A DNA stretch of 64,000 nucleotides from Bacillus_I endophytica_A. Its GTDB lineage: Bacteria > Bacillota > Bacilli > Bacillales > Bacillaceae_H. Shown here in pieces: positions 8,511 to 16,336 of this stretch (within the stretch, counting starts at the first letter, position 1; each line of letters starts with the position of its first letter). The stretch covers positions 377,999 through 441,998 of the forward strand of contig NZ_JALAMS010000003.1 of NCBI RefSeq assembly GCF_026790145.1, in the 5' to 3' direction. The notes below the pieces were generated by a model that saw nothing but the letters and a program-made list of their open reading frames with translations, did not search any database and was not told where the DNA came from. A program made the translations under genes and the position numbers.

Positions 8511-9512
8511 TTATTTTTTGGCTGCTTTTTGACGATCTGCTCGTTCCCACATTTTTAAATGTGAGTAAGGGTCAAAAGACCACTCAGTTCGCCCATTGTC
8601 TTTATACATCCCATAATGAAGATGAGGTGGGAATTTTCCTGATGTTCCAGGCGGGCCATAACCAGTGCTTCCAACACCGCCGACAACCATTCCTGGCTCC
8701 ACAACCTGCCCAACTTCAAGATCTTTCGTAAATCCGCTTAAGTGAGCAAAGTAGTGATAAGTATTATTTACATCGCGTATGCCAAGCCGCCATCCGCCAT
8801 ATCTATTCCAACCTTTCATTTCAATAATTCCATAGCAAGTAGAACGCACAGGAACGCTGTAGTTGGCAAAGATGTCTGTTCCTTCATGGATGCGACGTCC
8901 GCCCCATCCACGTGCATCTCCCCATGTGTTTTTGTAGCTGAAATTAGCGTTGAGCGGGAGCGGGAAAGCATGATGATCTAAATCTAGAGTGCCAAAAGTT
9001 TTAAAGAGCTTTGCATGTCCTAGAATGATACTTACAGTTCGGTCACGATGATAATATTGCCAAAGGCCAATCTTAATTTGAGAAGGGGTAATTCCATATG
9101 ACTGCAAATACGAACCAATTGTATATAAAATGTCTTCGTCGTCATACTGATCCGCTTTTCCATCACCATTTCCATCTTTCCCTATTCCTCCAAACAAGGA
9201 GATAACTGTTTCATTCTGAGCCTCTTTATGAGGATTCATTAGTCCAACCCAACGGCTTGGCTCGATATAAATCCCAAGTGCTCCTTTTTCATGCGGAATA
9301 TCTTTATGAGTGCGTCGGACTTGGCGCTCATATTGATCAATTCCAGCAAAGTAATACCAAGGAATATGTGTTGTTGCTTCTGCTTTTTTATACAAGCTCA
9401 TACGTTCTTCACGAAGCGTTTTTTCATCTTTTTCATTCTCCGCGCTAAAAGCAGCTTGCACATTACTAAAGAAAAAACTAACTATAAATAAACCAATAAA
9501 TAAGGTTCGCAA
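8511..9512 (-). CDS. lytH: LytH sporulation peptidoglycan endopeptidase (M23 family)
   Basis: A 333-residue secreted M23 metallopeptidase. An N-terminal signal peptide (residues 1-23, LFIGLFIVSFFFSNVQAAFS) is followed by a linker region containing IPWYYFAGIDQYER. The C-terminal LytM domain has zinc ligands in RIHEGTDIF and PPHLHYGMY. The WGDARGWGGRRIHEG segment and overall layout match LytH (YunA) of B. subtilis, an L-Ala-D-Glu endopeptidase that matures spore cortex peptidoglycan. It lies next to yunB and yunC, as in B. subtilis. Start ATG 9512 has GGAGG upstream (AAAGGAGGAC on the minus strand). Confidence 0.88.
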   Translation of the reverse strand: MRTLFIGLFIVSFFFSNVQAAFSAENEKDEKTLREERMSLYKKAEATTHIPWYYFAGIDQYERQVRRTHKDIPHEKGALGIYIEPSRWVGLMNPHKEAQNETVISLFGGIGKDGNGDGKADQYDDEDILYTIGSYLQSYGITPSQIKIGLWQYYHRDRTVSIILGHAKLFKTFGTLDLDHHAFPLPLNANFSYKNTWGDARGWGGRRIHEGTDIFANYSVPVRSTCYGIIEMKGWNRYGGWRLGIRDVNNTYHYFAHLSGFTKDLEVGQVVEPGMVVGGVGSTGYGPPGTSGKFPPHLHYGMYKDNGRTEWSFDPYSHLKMWERADRQKAAKK

Positions 9513-9745
9513 CGAAAAGTCCTCCTTTCTTCAAACTGCTATTCATTAGTGTGTGAAAAAGTTTTTTTTTCATAAACTTAAAATTATGGAAAAGCCTTTT
9601 TATGGGGCACAGAACTCATGGAAGAATAAGCAAGCAAGCTTGTCTATTTAATGGTAAATATGATAAAGTGGCATAGGATTGACTTATTATTTACTTAAAA
9701 ATTTTTTAAAAAATAACAACTTTTATATGATGGAGATGATGGGAT

Positions 9746-10642
9746 ATGGCAACGAAAGAAGATCATATTCGTAAACCAGATTGGTTAAAAATTAAGCTAA
9801 ACACAAATGAGAACTATACAGGCTTAAAGAAGATGATGAGAGAAAACAATCTTCATACAGTGTGTGAGGAAGCAAAATGTCCGAATATTCATGAATGCTG
9901 GGCAGTACGTCGTACAGCTACGTTCATGATTCTAGGTGCTGTATGTACACGTGCCTGTCGTTTCTGTGCGGTAAAAACAGGTTTACCGACAGAGCTAGAT
10001 TTACAAGAGCCGGAACGCGTAGCAGATTCCGTTCAACTTATGAACCTAAAACACGCAGTTATCACAGCTGTAGCTCGTGATGATTTAAAAGACGGCGGCG
10101 CCCAAGTATTTGCGGAAACAGTTCGCGCTGTACGTAGAAAAAATCCATTTACAACAATTGAGGTTCTTCCTTCAGATATGGGTGGAGTGGAAGAAAACTT
10201 AAAAATGTTAATGGACGCTCGTCCCGACATCTTAAATCACAACATTGAAACTGTTCGAAATCTTACTAAGAGAGTTCGTGCTCGTGCTACATATGACCGC
10301 TCATTAGAGTTTTTACGCCGTGCAAAAGAGATGCAGCCTGATATTCCAACGAAATCAAGTCTTATGGTTGGTCTTGGAGAAACAAAAGAAGAGATTATTG
10401 AAACAATGGATGACTTACGTGCAAATAACGTAGATATCATGACAATTGGTCAATATCTACAACCATCTAAAAAACATCTTAAAGTACAGAAATATTATCA
10501 TCCAGATGAGTTTGAAGAGTTAAAAAATATTGCTTTAACAAAAGGCTTCAGCCACGTTGAAGCAGGTCCTCTTGTTCGTTCTTCTTATCATGCTGATGAG
10601 CAAGTAAATGCAGCTTCAAAAGCACGTCAAGAAAAAGCATAA
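9746..10642 (+). CDS. lipA: Lipoyl synthase LipA
   Basis: A 298-residue radical-SAM enzyme that inserts two sulfur atoms into octanoyl groups on lipoyl domains of 2-oxoacid dehydrogenases and the glycine cleavage system. The radical-SAM cluster motif is CTRACRFC. The auxiliary sacrificial [4Fe-4S] cluster uses CEEAKCPNIHEC near residues 40-51, and the conserved C-terminal RSSYHAD supplies its serine ligand. ATG follows GGAGATGATGGG. It is a single-gene unit with its own terminator and depends on the Fe-S machinery encoded elsewhere in the window. Confidence 0.97.
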   Translation: MATKEDHIRKPDWLKIKLNTNENYTGLKKMMRENNLHTVCEEAKCPNIHECWAVRRTATFMILGAVCTRACRFCAVKTGLPTELDLQEPERVADSVQLMNLKHAVITAVARDDLKDGGAQVFAETVRAVRRKNPFTTIEVLPSDMGGVEENLKMLMDARPDILNHNIETVRNLTKRVRARATYDRSLEFLRRAKEMQPDIPTKSSLMVGLGETKEEIIETMDDLRANNVDIMTIGQYLQPSKKHLKVQKYYHPDEFEELKNIALTKGFSHVEAGPLVRSSYHADEQVNAASKARQEKA

Positions 10643-10645
10643 ATA

Positions 10646-10684
10646 AAAACAACACGCGTTAATAAAACGCGTGTTGTTTTTTAT
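10646..10684 (+). terminator. Bidirectional terminator between lipA and yutC
   Basis: The stem AAAACAACACGCGTT/AACGCGTGTTGTTTT with a short A/T loop and flanking A and T runs lies between convergent genes. Confidence 0.9.
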
Positions 10685-11262
10685 TCGCCATTTGCGTTTT
10701 CATTATTGTTAACTTCTTTCCCTTGTGGTGAAGTTTTCATCTTTTCTATCGTCTTATTCAACGTGTCTCGAAACTCGTCTGAAGCTGTAGCAGAGTTTCC
10801 GTTGCTTAAACGTTCAATAAGGTCTAGATGTTCCTCGTTATCAGAAACGTATACGTGGTAGTAACGAGGCACAACAGATAAAGCTGTTCGCTTAACGCTA
10901 TCTGCTGTAGCAGAGCGATTTTGTGCACTAGTCTTGTATGAAATGAGCACTTCTTTATCTGTAACAAGCGTTGCCGTATCTTCTACATTTGGAAGCGATG
11001 AGGCCATTCGGCTAATAGAGTCAGCTAATGCTTCTCGGTCTAAGTATGGAACACCTTCTTGTCGTTGTTCTTGATTTTCTCCATCATTTCTTTGACGTCT
11101 AACATAGCCATAGTTAGAGTTTGTATCATTTTCAGTATCTCGATCTGAAACGGTAATGGGAGTCGTTCCTTCATCTGTTAAAGAATCATTTTCAGCGGCG
11201 TTTTGCTGGCATGCTGCTGTGAAGAGAAGCAAACAAGAAAAAGGGAAAATAAGACGTTTCAT
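10681..11262 (-). CDS. yutC: YhcN/YlaJ-family sporulation lipoprotein YutC
   Basis: A 193-residue lipoprotein. The N-terminus has a signal peptide ending in a lipobox with the modified cysteine in LLFTAACQQN. The C-terminal half (ADSISRMASSLPNVEDTATLVTD, then YYHVYVSDNEEHLDLIERL) is the YhcN/YlaJ domain found in spore and germination lipoproteins. B. subtilis has YutC at this place, beside lipA. The minus-strand ATG has AAAGGAGGTGC upstream. The exact role is unknown. Confidence 0.85.
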   Translation of the reverse strand: MKRLIFPFSCLLLFTAACQQNAAENDSLTDEGTTPITVSDRDTENDTNSNYGYVRRQRNDGENQEQRQEGVPYLDREALADSISRMASSLPNVEDTATLVTDKEVLISYKTSAQNRSATADSVKRTALSVVPRYYHVYVSDNEEHLDLIERLSNGNSATASDEFRDTLNKTIEKMKTSPQGKEVNNNENANGE

Positions 11263-11377
11263 TTAAGCACCTCCTTTCCTATTAGAATGCGACAAATACG
11301 AGCGTTTTTTTCTGTCAAATGATGGTTTCATGGGTGTTGTTATGGTATGTTAAAATGAGAGAAATGAGGTGAAGTTT

Positions 11378-11653
11378 TTGGTACAAGTTCAAAATAATAC
11401 GTATGAATTAATTGAAGATGTTAAAGAGGGATTTCAAGAGGAGGCTTTCAAAGCACGCTACAGTGAAATTTTAAATAAATATGATTATATTGTAGGTGAC
11501 TGGGGATATAATCAGCTTCGCCTAAAAGGATTTTTCGAAGATCAAAACAATCGTTCAACATATGACACGAAAATTAGCACGCTGCAGGAGTATTTATTTG
11601 AATACTGTAACTTTGGATGCGCTTATTTTGTGCTTCGTAAGATAAAAAAATAA
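11378..11653 (+). CDS. yutD: YutD family protein
   Basis: A 91-residue YutD-family protein of unknown function. The core EAFKARYSEILNKYDYIVGDW, GYNQLRLKGFF and the ending EYCNFGCAYFVLRK are the family hallmarks. The start chosen is TTG at 11378, six bases after GAGGTG (11366-11371). The GTG at 11369 lies inside that ribosome site, so it is unlikely. A strong terminator follows at once. Confidence 0.85.
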   Translation: MVQVQNNTYELIEDVKEGFQEEAFKARYSEILNKYDYIVGDWGYNQLRLKGFFEDQNNRSTYDTKISTLQEYLFEYCNFGCAYFVLRKIKK

Positions 11654-11696
11654 AAGCCAAGGCACTTTATTAAAGGCTTTGGCTTTTATTTTTTTG
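11650..11696 (+). terminator. Terminator after yutD
   Basis: AAAAGCCAAGGC and GCTTTGGCTTTT arms with a roughly 10-base loop are followed by a T-rich run. Confidence 0.85.
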
Positions 11697-11819
11697 ATGA
11701 AGTTTTACTGAGCTTTCTCCTAGGTTATTTAGTATAAGAGCTTGCCCTTGTATGGTAAACTATAGATGGAAAATACTAAAACAAAAATTAGCTTATGCAA
11801 CATAAGGGGATGAGTAAGC

Positions 11820-12257
11820 ATGTATTTTGTTGATCGAGGTCGTATTGAAAAGATATTGGTTCACTTTGAGGAGCAGTATGCGCTTTTTTTACATCATGAA
11901 AAATGGGAAAGCGAACTGGAGCTACGAGCTCTTGAGCGAATTGGTCACATTCTCATCGAAGGCATTCTAGATGTTGGGAACGATATGATTGACGGCTTTA
12001 TTATGAGAGATCCGGGAAGCTATGATGATATTGTAGATATTTTGCATGATGAGAAAGTTATTACAAGCGAAGACGAAGGGTTACTAAAAGACTTTATTCG
12101 CTATCGTAAAGAGCTTGTGCAGCAGTATATAGATATTAACCATGAAGAACTTATTGAGGCTTTAAAAAGAAATGCACCGGTGCTTGAAGCATTCCCAACA
12201 CGAATCCGTACATATTTGGAAAATGAACTTGGTCCTGTTTCAGCATTTAAAAACTAA
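11820..12257 (+). CDS. yutE: DUF86/HepT-like protein YutE
   Basis: A 145-residue all-helical DUF86 protein related to the HepT ribonuclease toxins of the MNT/HepT type VII toxin-antitoxin systems. The shared part is LELRALERIGHILIEGILDVGNDMI and the RYRKELVQQYIDI segment. The active HepT motif is RX4-6HXY; here the histidine is a glutamine (RKELVQQY), and no MNT nucleotidyltransferase gene is adjacent. It is therefore probably not an active toxin, but a housekeeping DUF86 protein as in B. subtilis. The ATG has AAGGGGATGAG upstream. Confidence 0.8.
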   Translation: MYFVDRGRIEKILVHFEEQYALFLHHEKWESELELRALERIGHILIEGILDVGNDMIDGFIMRDPGSYDDIVDILHDEKVITSEDEGLLKDFIRYRKELVQQYIDINHEELIEALKRNAPVLEAFPTRIRTYLENELGPVSAFKN

Positions 12258-12289
12258 CAAGAACGAGTGACATAAGGAGGATTTACGGT

Positions 12290-13060
12290 TTGAAAAAGTA
12301 TAAAGGCTATTTATTTGATTTAGATGGAACAATGTATAAAGGAACAGAGCTTATCGCAGAAGCAAGAGACTTTGTTGTAAAGCTTAAAGAAAAGAATCTC
12401 CCATATCTTTTTGTAACGAACAATTCTTCAAGAACACCTGAGCAAGTAGCTGCAAAATTAAGAGATTTTGGTATCCCAGCAGAGGGACCACAAGTTTTTA
12501 CAACAAGCCAAGCAACAGCAAACTTTTTAGCGGAGAAAAAAGAGAATGCAACAGCATATGTTATTGGTGAAGAAGGAATTCAACAAGCACTGATTGAAAA
12601 AGGATTTACGCTTCAAGACGAGAATCCAGACTTTGTTGTTGTTGGGATTGACAGAAGCATAAGTTATGAGAAACTTACGAAGGCTTGCTTAGGAGTAAGA
12701 AATGGAGCAACGTTCGTATCTACTAATGGTGACATTGCGATTCCGACTGAGAGAGGACTTTTACCTGGAAATGGTTCTCTTACATCTGTTGTTACAGTGT
12801 CAACAGAAACACAGCCAATTTTTATAGGAAAACCAGAAAAAATTATTATGGAACAAGCGCTTGAAGTAATTGGGACACCAAGATCTGAAACGCTTATGAT
12901 TGGTGATAATTATCACACAGATATTATGGCTGGGATGAATGCAGGAATTGACACGCTTCTTGTTCATACAGGAGTTACAACTCCAGAACATTTAACAACA
13001 TTTGAACAGCAGCCTACCCATGTTGCACACTCACTTTTAGAATGGATGGAATCTATTTAA
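12290..13060 (+). CDS. yutF: HAD-IIA phosphatase YutF (NagD-like)
   Basis: A 256-residue HAD superfamily phosphatase of the NagD/AraL type. Motif I is FDLDGTMYKG, motif II VTNNSSRTP, the conserved lysine is in IGKPEK, and motif III/IV is MIGDNYHTDIMAG. The C2-type cap domain lies between motifs II and III. YutF in B. subtilis dephosphorylates sugar and nucleoside phosphates; the exact substrate here is not known. The start is TTG at 12290 with AAGGAGG nine bases upstream. It may form a unit with yutE, 32 bases before it. Confidence 0.88.
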   Translation: MKKYKGYLFDLDGTMYKGTELIAEARDFVVKLKEKNLPYLFVTNNSSRTPEQVAAKLRDFGIPAEGPQVFTTSQATANFLAEKKENATAYVIGEEGIQQALIEKGFTLQDENPDFVVVGIDRSISYEKLTKACLGVRNGATFVSTNGDIAIPTERGLLPGNGSLTSVVTVSTETQPIFIGKPEKIIMEQALEVIGTPRSETLMIGDNYHTDIMAGMNAGIDTLLVHTGVTTPEHLTTFEQQPTHVAHSLLEWMESI

Positions 13061-13064
13061 TGAA

Positions 13065-13094
13065 GAGAGGAACTTTTGTTCCTCTCTTTTTTTA
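13065..13094 (+). terminator. Terminator after yutF
   Basis: The stem AGAGAGGAAC/GTTCCTCTCT with a TTTT loop is followed by a T run. Confidence 0.88.
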
Positions 13095-13231
13095 TCGAAT
13101 AAAAGACTTTTCTTTAATAAAAACTAACAGTTCACTTATATTACAAAGATATAATTTGACAATTCTGTGAACACTGATATGCTTCTTCTACATATACTAT
13201 TTATACACACTAAAAAAAGGGGATTGAACAG

Positions 13232-13972
13232 ATGGAAAAACAAACATTGATTTTTGATTTAGATGACACACTTATTCATTGTAATAAATACTTTCGAGCA
13301 ACAATTAATACTTTTGTATCAACAATGCAACAATGGTTTTCTATTCTTACTGCTGATGAAATTAAAGAAAAGCAGCTCGAGATTGATTTAGAAAGCATTG
13401 AACAACATGGACTTCATTCCTCAAGGTTCCCTGAATCTCTTGTTTCAACTTATAGATTTTTTTGTGAGAAGCAAAAGAAAGAGATAAAAGAAACAGAGAT
13501 AGAAGAAATAAGAAAAATTGGTGTGAGCGTTTTTGAAATTGAAGTACAGCCTTTTCCATATATGTATGAAGTGTTGTCAACACTGCAAAATGAAGGACAC
13601 GAGCTTTATCTTTTTACAGGCGGTGATGAAGAGAACCAGAGCAGGAAAGTTGTGCAGCTTGAGCTTGAAACGTATTTTGGGAATCGTGTTTTTATTTTTG
13701 AACACAAAAATACAGAGGCTCTTCAAACTGTTTTACAAACTATCCGCTCTAACCCTAAACAAACGTGGATGATAGGCAATTCCCTAAAAACAGATATTAA
13801 GCCAGCTGTTGAGCTTGGAATTCACGCTATTCATATTCCTTCTGAACTTGAATGGAGTTATAACCAAATTAAGCTTGATATCGATCCAACAGGTGAGCTT
13901 ATTACTTTAAACTCCCTTACTCAAGTGCCAACTCTTATTAAACAATATGCTAAGGAAGATAAAGCGCTCTAA
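13232..13972 (+). CDS. HAD family hydrolase
   Basis: A 246-residue haloacid dehalogenase-like hydrolase. Motif I is FDLDDTLIHC near the N-terminus, motif II is LFTGGD, and motif III/IV is WMIGNSLKTDIKPAVELG. The region between motifs I and II is a helical C1-type cap. Residues in motif IV read GNSLKTD rather than the common GDxxxxD. The substrate cannot be told; small-molecule phosphatase is the family default. ATG follows AAAAAGGGGATTG. It stands between yutF and yutH, where B. subtilis has yutG. Confidence 0.8.
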   Translation: MEKQTLIFDLDDTLIHCNKYFRATINTFVSTMQQWFSILTADEIKEKQLEIDLESIEQHGLHSSRFPESLVSTYRFFCEKQKKEIKETEIEEIRKIGVSVFEIEVQPFPYMYEVLSTLQNEGHELYLFTGGDEENQSRKVVQLELETYFGNRVFIFEHKNTEALQTVLQTIRSNPKQTWMIGNSLKTDIKPAVELGIHAIHIPSELEWSYNQIKLDIDPTGELITLNSLTQVPTLIKQYAKEDKAL

Positions 13973-13975
13973 AGG

Positions 13976-14565
13976 TTACGGTATAATCATCATACCGTTA
14001 ACATGAAGCGTCTGTTCTGACCGTCTAATTGGTACATCTGAACCATGCATACTTACAGAATCAGCTGAGAAACTAGCTGGAATGAGCGGGGGTACACAGG
14101 GATAGGAGTGATAGTATTTACTCTTATTCCAATATCAATCATGCTATTTGCTAAAGCTCTTGTTGTATAGAAAGGAAAATAGATGTTTACTTTGAAGATA
14201 TCATCAAACTGTTTATCTGTGATATCTAACAAGCTTAGTTGTTGAACCTGTATGCCTACGTGGTTGCGAATGTTTTCAAGATGTCCGAATGTGTCTATTG
14301 TAGCCTCTACAATGCCTTGAAAACGATGTTTGTCACGCAAGTCAATAGGAAGAAGCAAGCAGCGTCTTCTAAGTTCCTCAACGCATGTTTTCGTTCATTT
14401 GGCGTCTTCATGTTTGTCAATGTAGGAGATAGCAACATCTGCTCCAATCCCGCTATCGTCACAAGTAATTAAGGCTCCCCTTCCAGTTAGTTTTCCACTT
14501 CCAACTTCTCAATAATTGATCTTAGGTTCATAAGTTTTTCAAGACCCGGGTGTTTTGTTTCTCAT
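13976..14565 (-). pseudogene. SDR-family oxidoreductase pseudogene (YhxC/YdaD type)
   Basis: Minus-strand remains of a protein like the intact SDR at 3635-4510. In order there are: a trace of the N-terminal extension (HPGLEKLMN); the cofactor loop as DDSGIGADVAISYIDKHEDAK, followed by TGA in place of an expected Glu codon; VEELRRRCLLLPIDL; TIDTFGHLENIRNHVG for the usual VNNAG; and SLLDITDKQFDDIFKVNIYFPFYTTRAL. It then jumps to ANSMIDIGIRVN, so about 40 residues containing the catalytic Ser/Tyr region are deleted. The end SFSADSVSMHGSDVPIRRSEQ joins directly to LHVNGMMII, a second deletion. Nonsense codons and frame changes occur throughout. It is clearly non-functional as an enzyme. Confidence 0.8.
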
Positions 14566-14798
14566 TGAGATGGAAAGCTACTTGGGACATCCTCATATTT
14601 TTTGTGACCTTTTCATAGTAGGGAATTAATGGATACTTTGGTTTCATTTTCCTTTTCTAAAAAAGATCAAATTCTTTATACACTATGCAAATTAATCTAG
14701 TGTAATGTCTGTTGAGTAAGCAACCTGATGAAACGCTGTATAAGACAGTATTTGTTTGAAGTAAGATAGAAAACAGAAGAGCATCTAGGGGGGATGTT

Positions 14799-14980
14799 AT
14801 GCAATACAACCCTCAATCCCCTTTCTTTTCTCAGCAGCCTTCTATATAGAAAGAGAGTCAACTAAAAAGAATGAGATAACCCGTATCCTTTTAAAAACAC
14901 AAAATACGGGCAAGATTGCCATAATATTGTACTGCAAGTTATATGGAGTACTATCCAATCATTTAAAAAGAAAAGAGTAG
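14799..14980 (+). pseudogene. Remnant of a short protein, possibly YppG-like
   Basis: A good ribosome site (TAGGGGGGATG) precedes ATG 14799, which encodes only 16 residues (MQYNPQSPFFSQQPSI) before TAG. The next reading frame stays open from 14849 to 14980 (TRILLKTQNTGKIAIILYC, then LYGVLSNHLKRKE) and ends at a terminator. A proline/glutamine-rich N-terminus plus such a tail recalls small spore-coat-type proteins of the YppG kind, but the likeness is weak. Alternatively the 16-codon peptide is a free-standing small ORF. No function is assigned. Confidence 0.3.
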
Positions 14981-15000
14981 CTAACAGCTACTCTTTTTTG
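14971..15000 (+). terminator. Terminator
   Basis: The stem AAAGAGTAGCT/AGCTACTCTTT with a short AACA-type loop is followed by a T run. It follows the remnant gene. Confidence 0.85.
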
Positions 15001-15079
15001 ATGAAGAGAAAAGTAACCATTTTACAGGAATCTCTTCATATAATTATAAAGAGAAATGAATAGAGAAGGAGCGATAGCA

Positions 15080-16090
15080 TTGCAACAAGCAATTTATGAA
15101 ATGTATGGAATTCAACCAACTTCTTTCTCGGATATATTTGGATATGACGGTTTTTCGCAAGGACATCTTTTATATACAATTATTCAGGCTTCCTCATTTA
15201 GTGAAGAAGAAGCAAGGGAACTTTTTGAAATGGGTCAGCATTTAATTGCTAAAGGAGACAAAGAAGCAGGCTTATTTCTTCAGAATAAAGAAGGAAAGCT
15301 TATTTCTGAATGGCAAGATGAAAAATTTATGCTTTGCCGTCATATGGCTCATTCAAACAAAGCCTTTTCCACTTTAGGAGAAGAACTTGCTTTGTTTCAT
15401 GAGCGAGGAAAGATGATGTATGGTGGACAAGAAAAAATTCATCGCAGCAGGTTTGGAAATTGGAAAGAGCTCTGGGCAACAAGACACGATCAGATGGAGA
15501 AATTTTGGATTTTAAAGGTGCGCGATCATCCAAATGATGAAATGGATAAAAGATTAATTGAATCTTTTCCTTATTATTCAGGTCTTACTGAAAATGCAAT
15601 TCAATATTTAGTGGATACAGAGATCGATGATCTTCCACGAGCATTTGACACAGCAACTGTTTGTCATCATCGTTTTACAAAAGAGATATGGAGCGCAGAG
15701 AAATTTGTGAAATTCCCAATGGACTGGGTTTATGACCATCCAAGTAGAGATCTCAGTGAATACATTCGCACTATTTATTTTCAAGAACCAGAAACGTTCC
15801 AAGCCAGCATGTACGCTTTTTTAGAAAAGTATGAGCGTAAAACACCTCTCTCATCCTTTGCTTGGCGTCTTCTTTACGCGAGACTTCTATGTCCACTGCA
15901 TTATTTTGAGATAGTTGAAGGCTTTTATAGCACGAATAACGAAGATTTAAAAGAACAGTACAGAAAAGAACTAGAAGATATGCTTCATACATCAGGAAAC
16001 TATGAATCTTTTTTGGGAGAATTTTATCGCTTACTAGGAATTTCTACAAAGCGCTATTATATACCGGAAATTCCTTGGCTATCTTCTTAA
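15080..16090 (+). CDS. yutH: Spore coat-associated protein YutH (CotS-like fold)
   Basis: A 336-residue YutH, a member of the CotS/aminoglycoside-phosphotransferase-like group associated with the spore coat. The conserved central segment is HRSRFGNWKELWATRHDQME, with FPMDWVYDHPSRDLSEYIR and RLLYARLLCPLHYFE further on. The usual kinase HxDxxxxN catalytic loop is not visible (TVCHHRFTKEIW lies near its place), so enzymatic activity is doubtful. TTG at 15080 is preferred because GAAGGAGCG is 8 bases upstream. An in-frame ATG at 15056 has no ribosome site. In B. subtilis yutH also lies just before hom. Confidence 0.8.
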   Translation: MQQAIYEMYGIQPTSFSDIFGYDGFSQGHLLYTIIQASSFSEEEARELFEMGQHLIAKGDKEAGLFLQNKEGKLISEWQDEKFMLCRHMAHSNKAFSTLGEELALFHERGKMMYGGQEKIHRSRFGNWKELWATRHDQMEKFWILKVRDHPNDEMDKRLIESFPYYSGLTENAIQYLVDTEIDDLPRAFDTATVCHHRFTKEIWSAEKFVKFPMDWVYDHPSRDLSEYIRTIYFQEPETFQASMYAFLEKYERKTPLSSFAWRLLYARLLCPLHYFEIVEGFYSTNNEDLKEQYRKELEDMLHTSGNYESFLGEFYRLLGISTKRYYIPEIPWLSS

Positions 16091-16116
16091 TATATAGAAG
16101 TAGGATATGATATAAT

Positions 16117-16170
16117 AAAAGAAGTCGCAATATTCTTTAAAATAAAAGAACGTTGCGACTTTTTCTTTTT
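16117..16170 (+). terminator. Terminator after yutH
   Basis: AAGTCGCAA and TTGCGACTT arms around an A/T-rich loop are followed by TTTTTC. It separates yutH from the threonine operon. Confidence 0.8.
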
Positions 16171-16336
16171 AATCATGAAAAGCTATTGTGAAAGATCATT
16201 CTTTCCTTTAAAATAATTAGAAAATTTATATTTGTTAGCAAAATGGGTTGTAAAATCCTTAAAAAGCTTTATAATGTCTTTTATACGAGTACATATGTAT
16301 TTTCAAGATAAACATTCGAAGGAGCGTGGCACAGCT

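Noticed and set aside
11820..13060. yutE-yutF considered as a toxin-antitoxin pair
   Set aside because: The DUF86 protein lacks the HepT histidine and yutF is a HAD phosphatase, not an MNT antitoxin.
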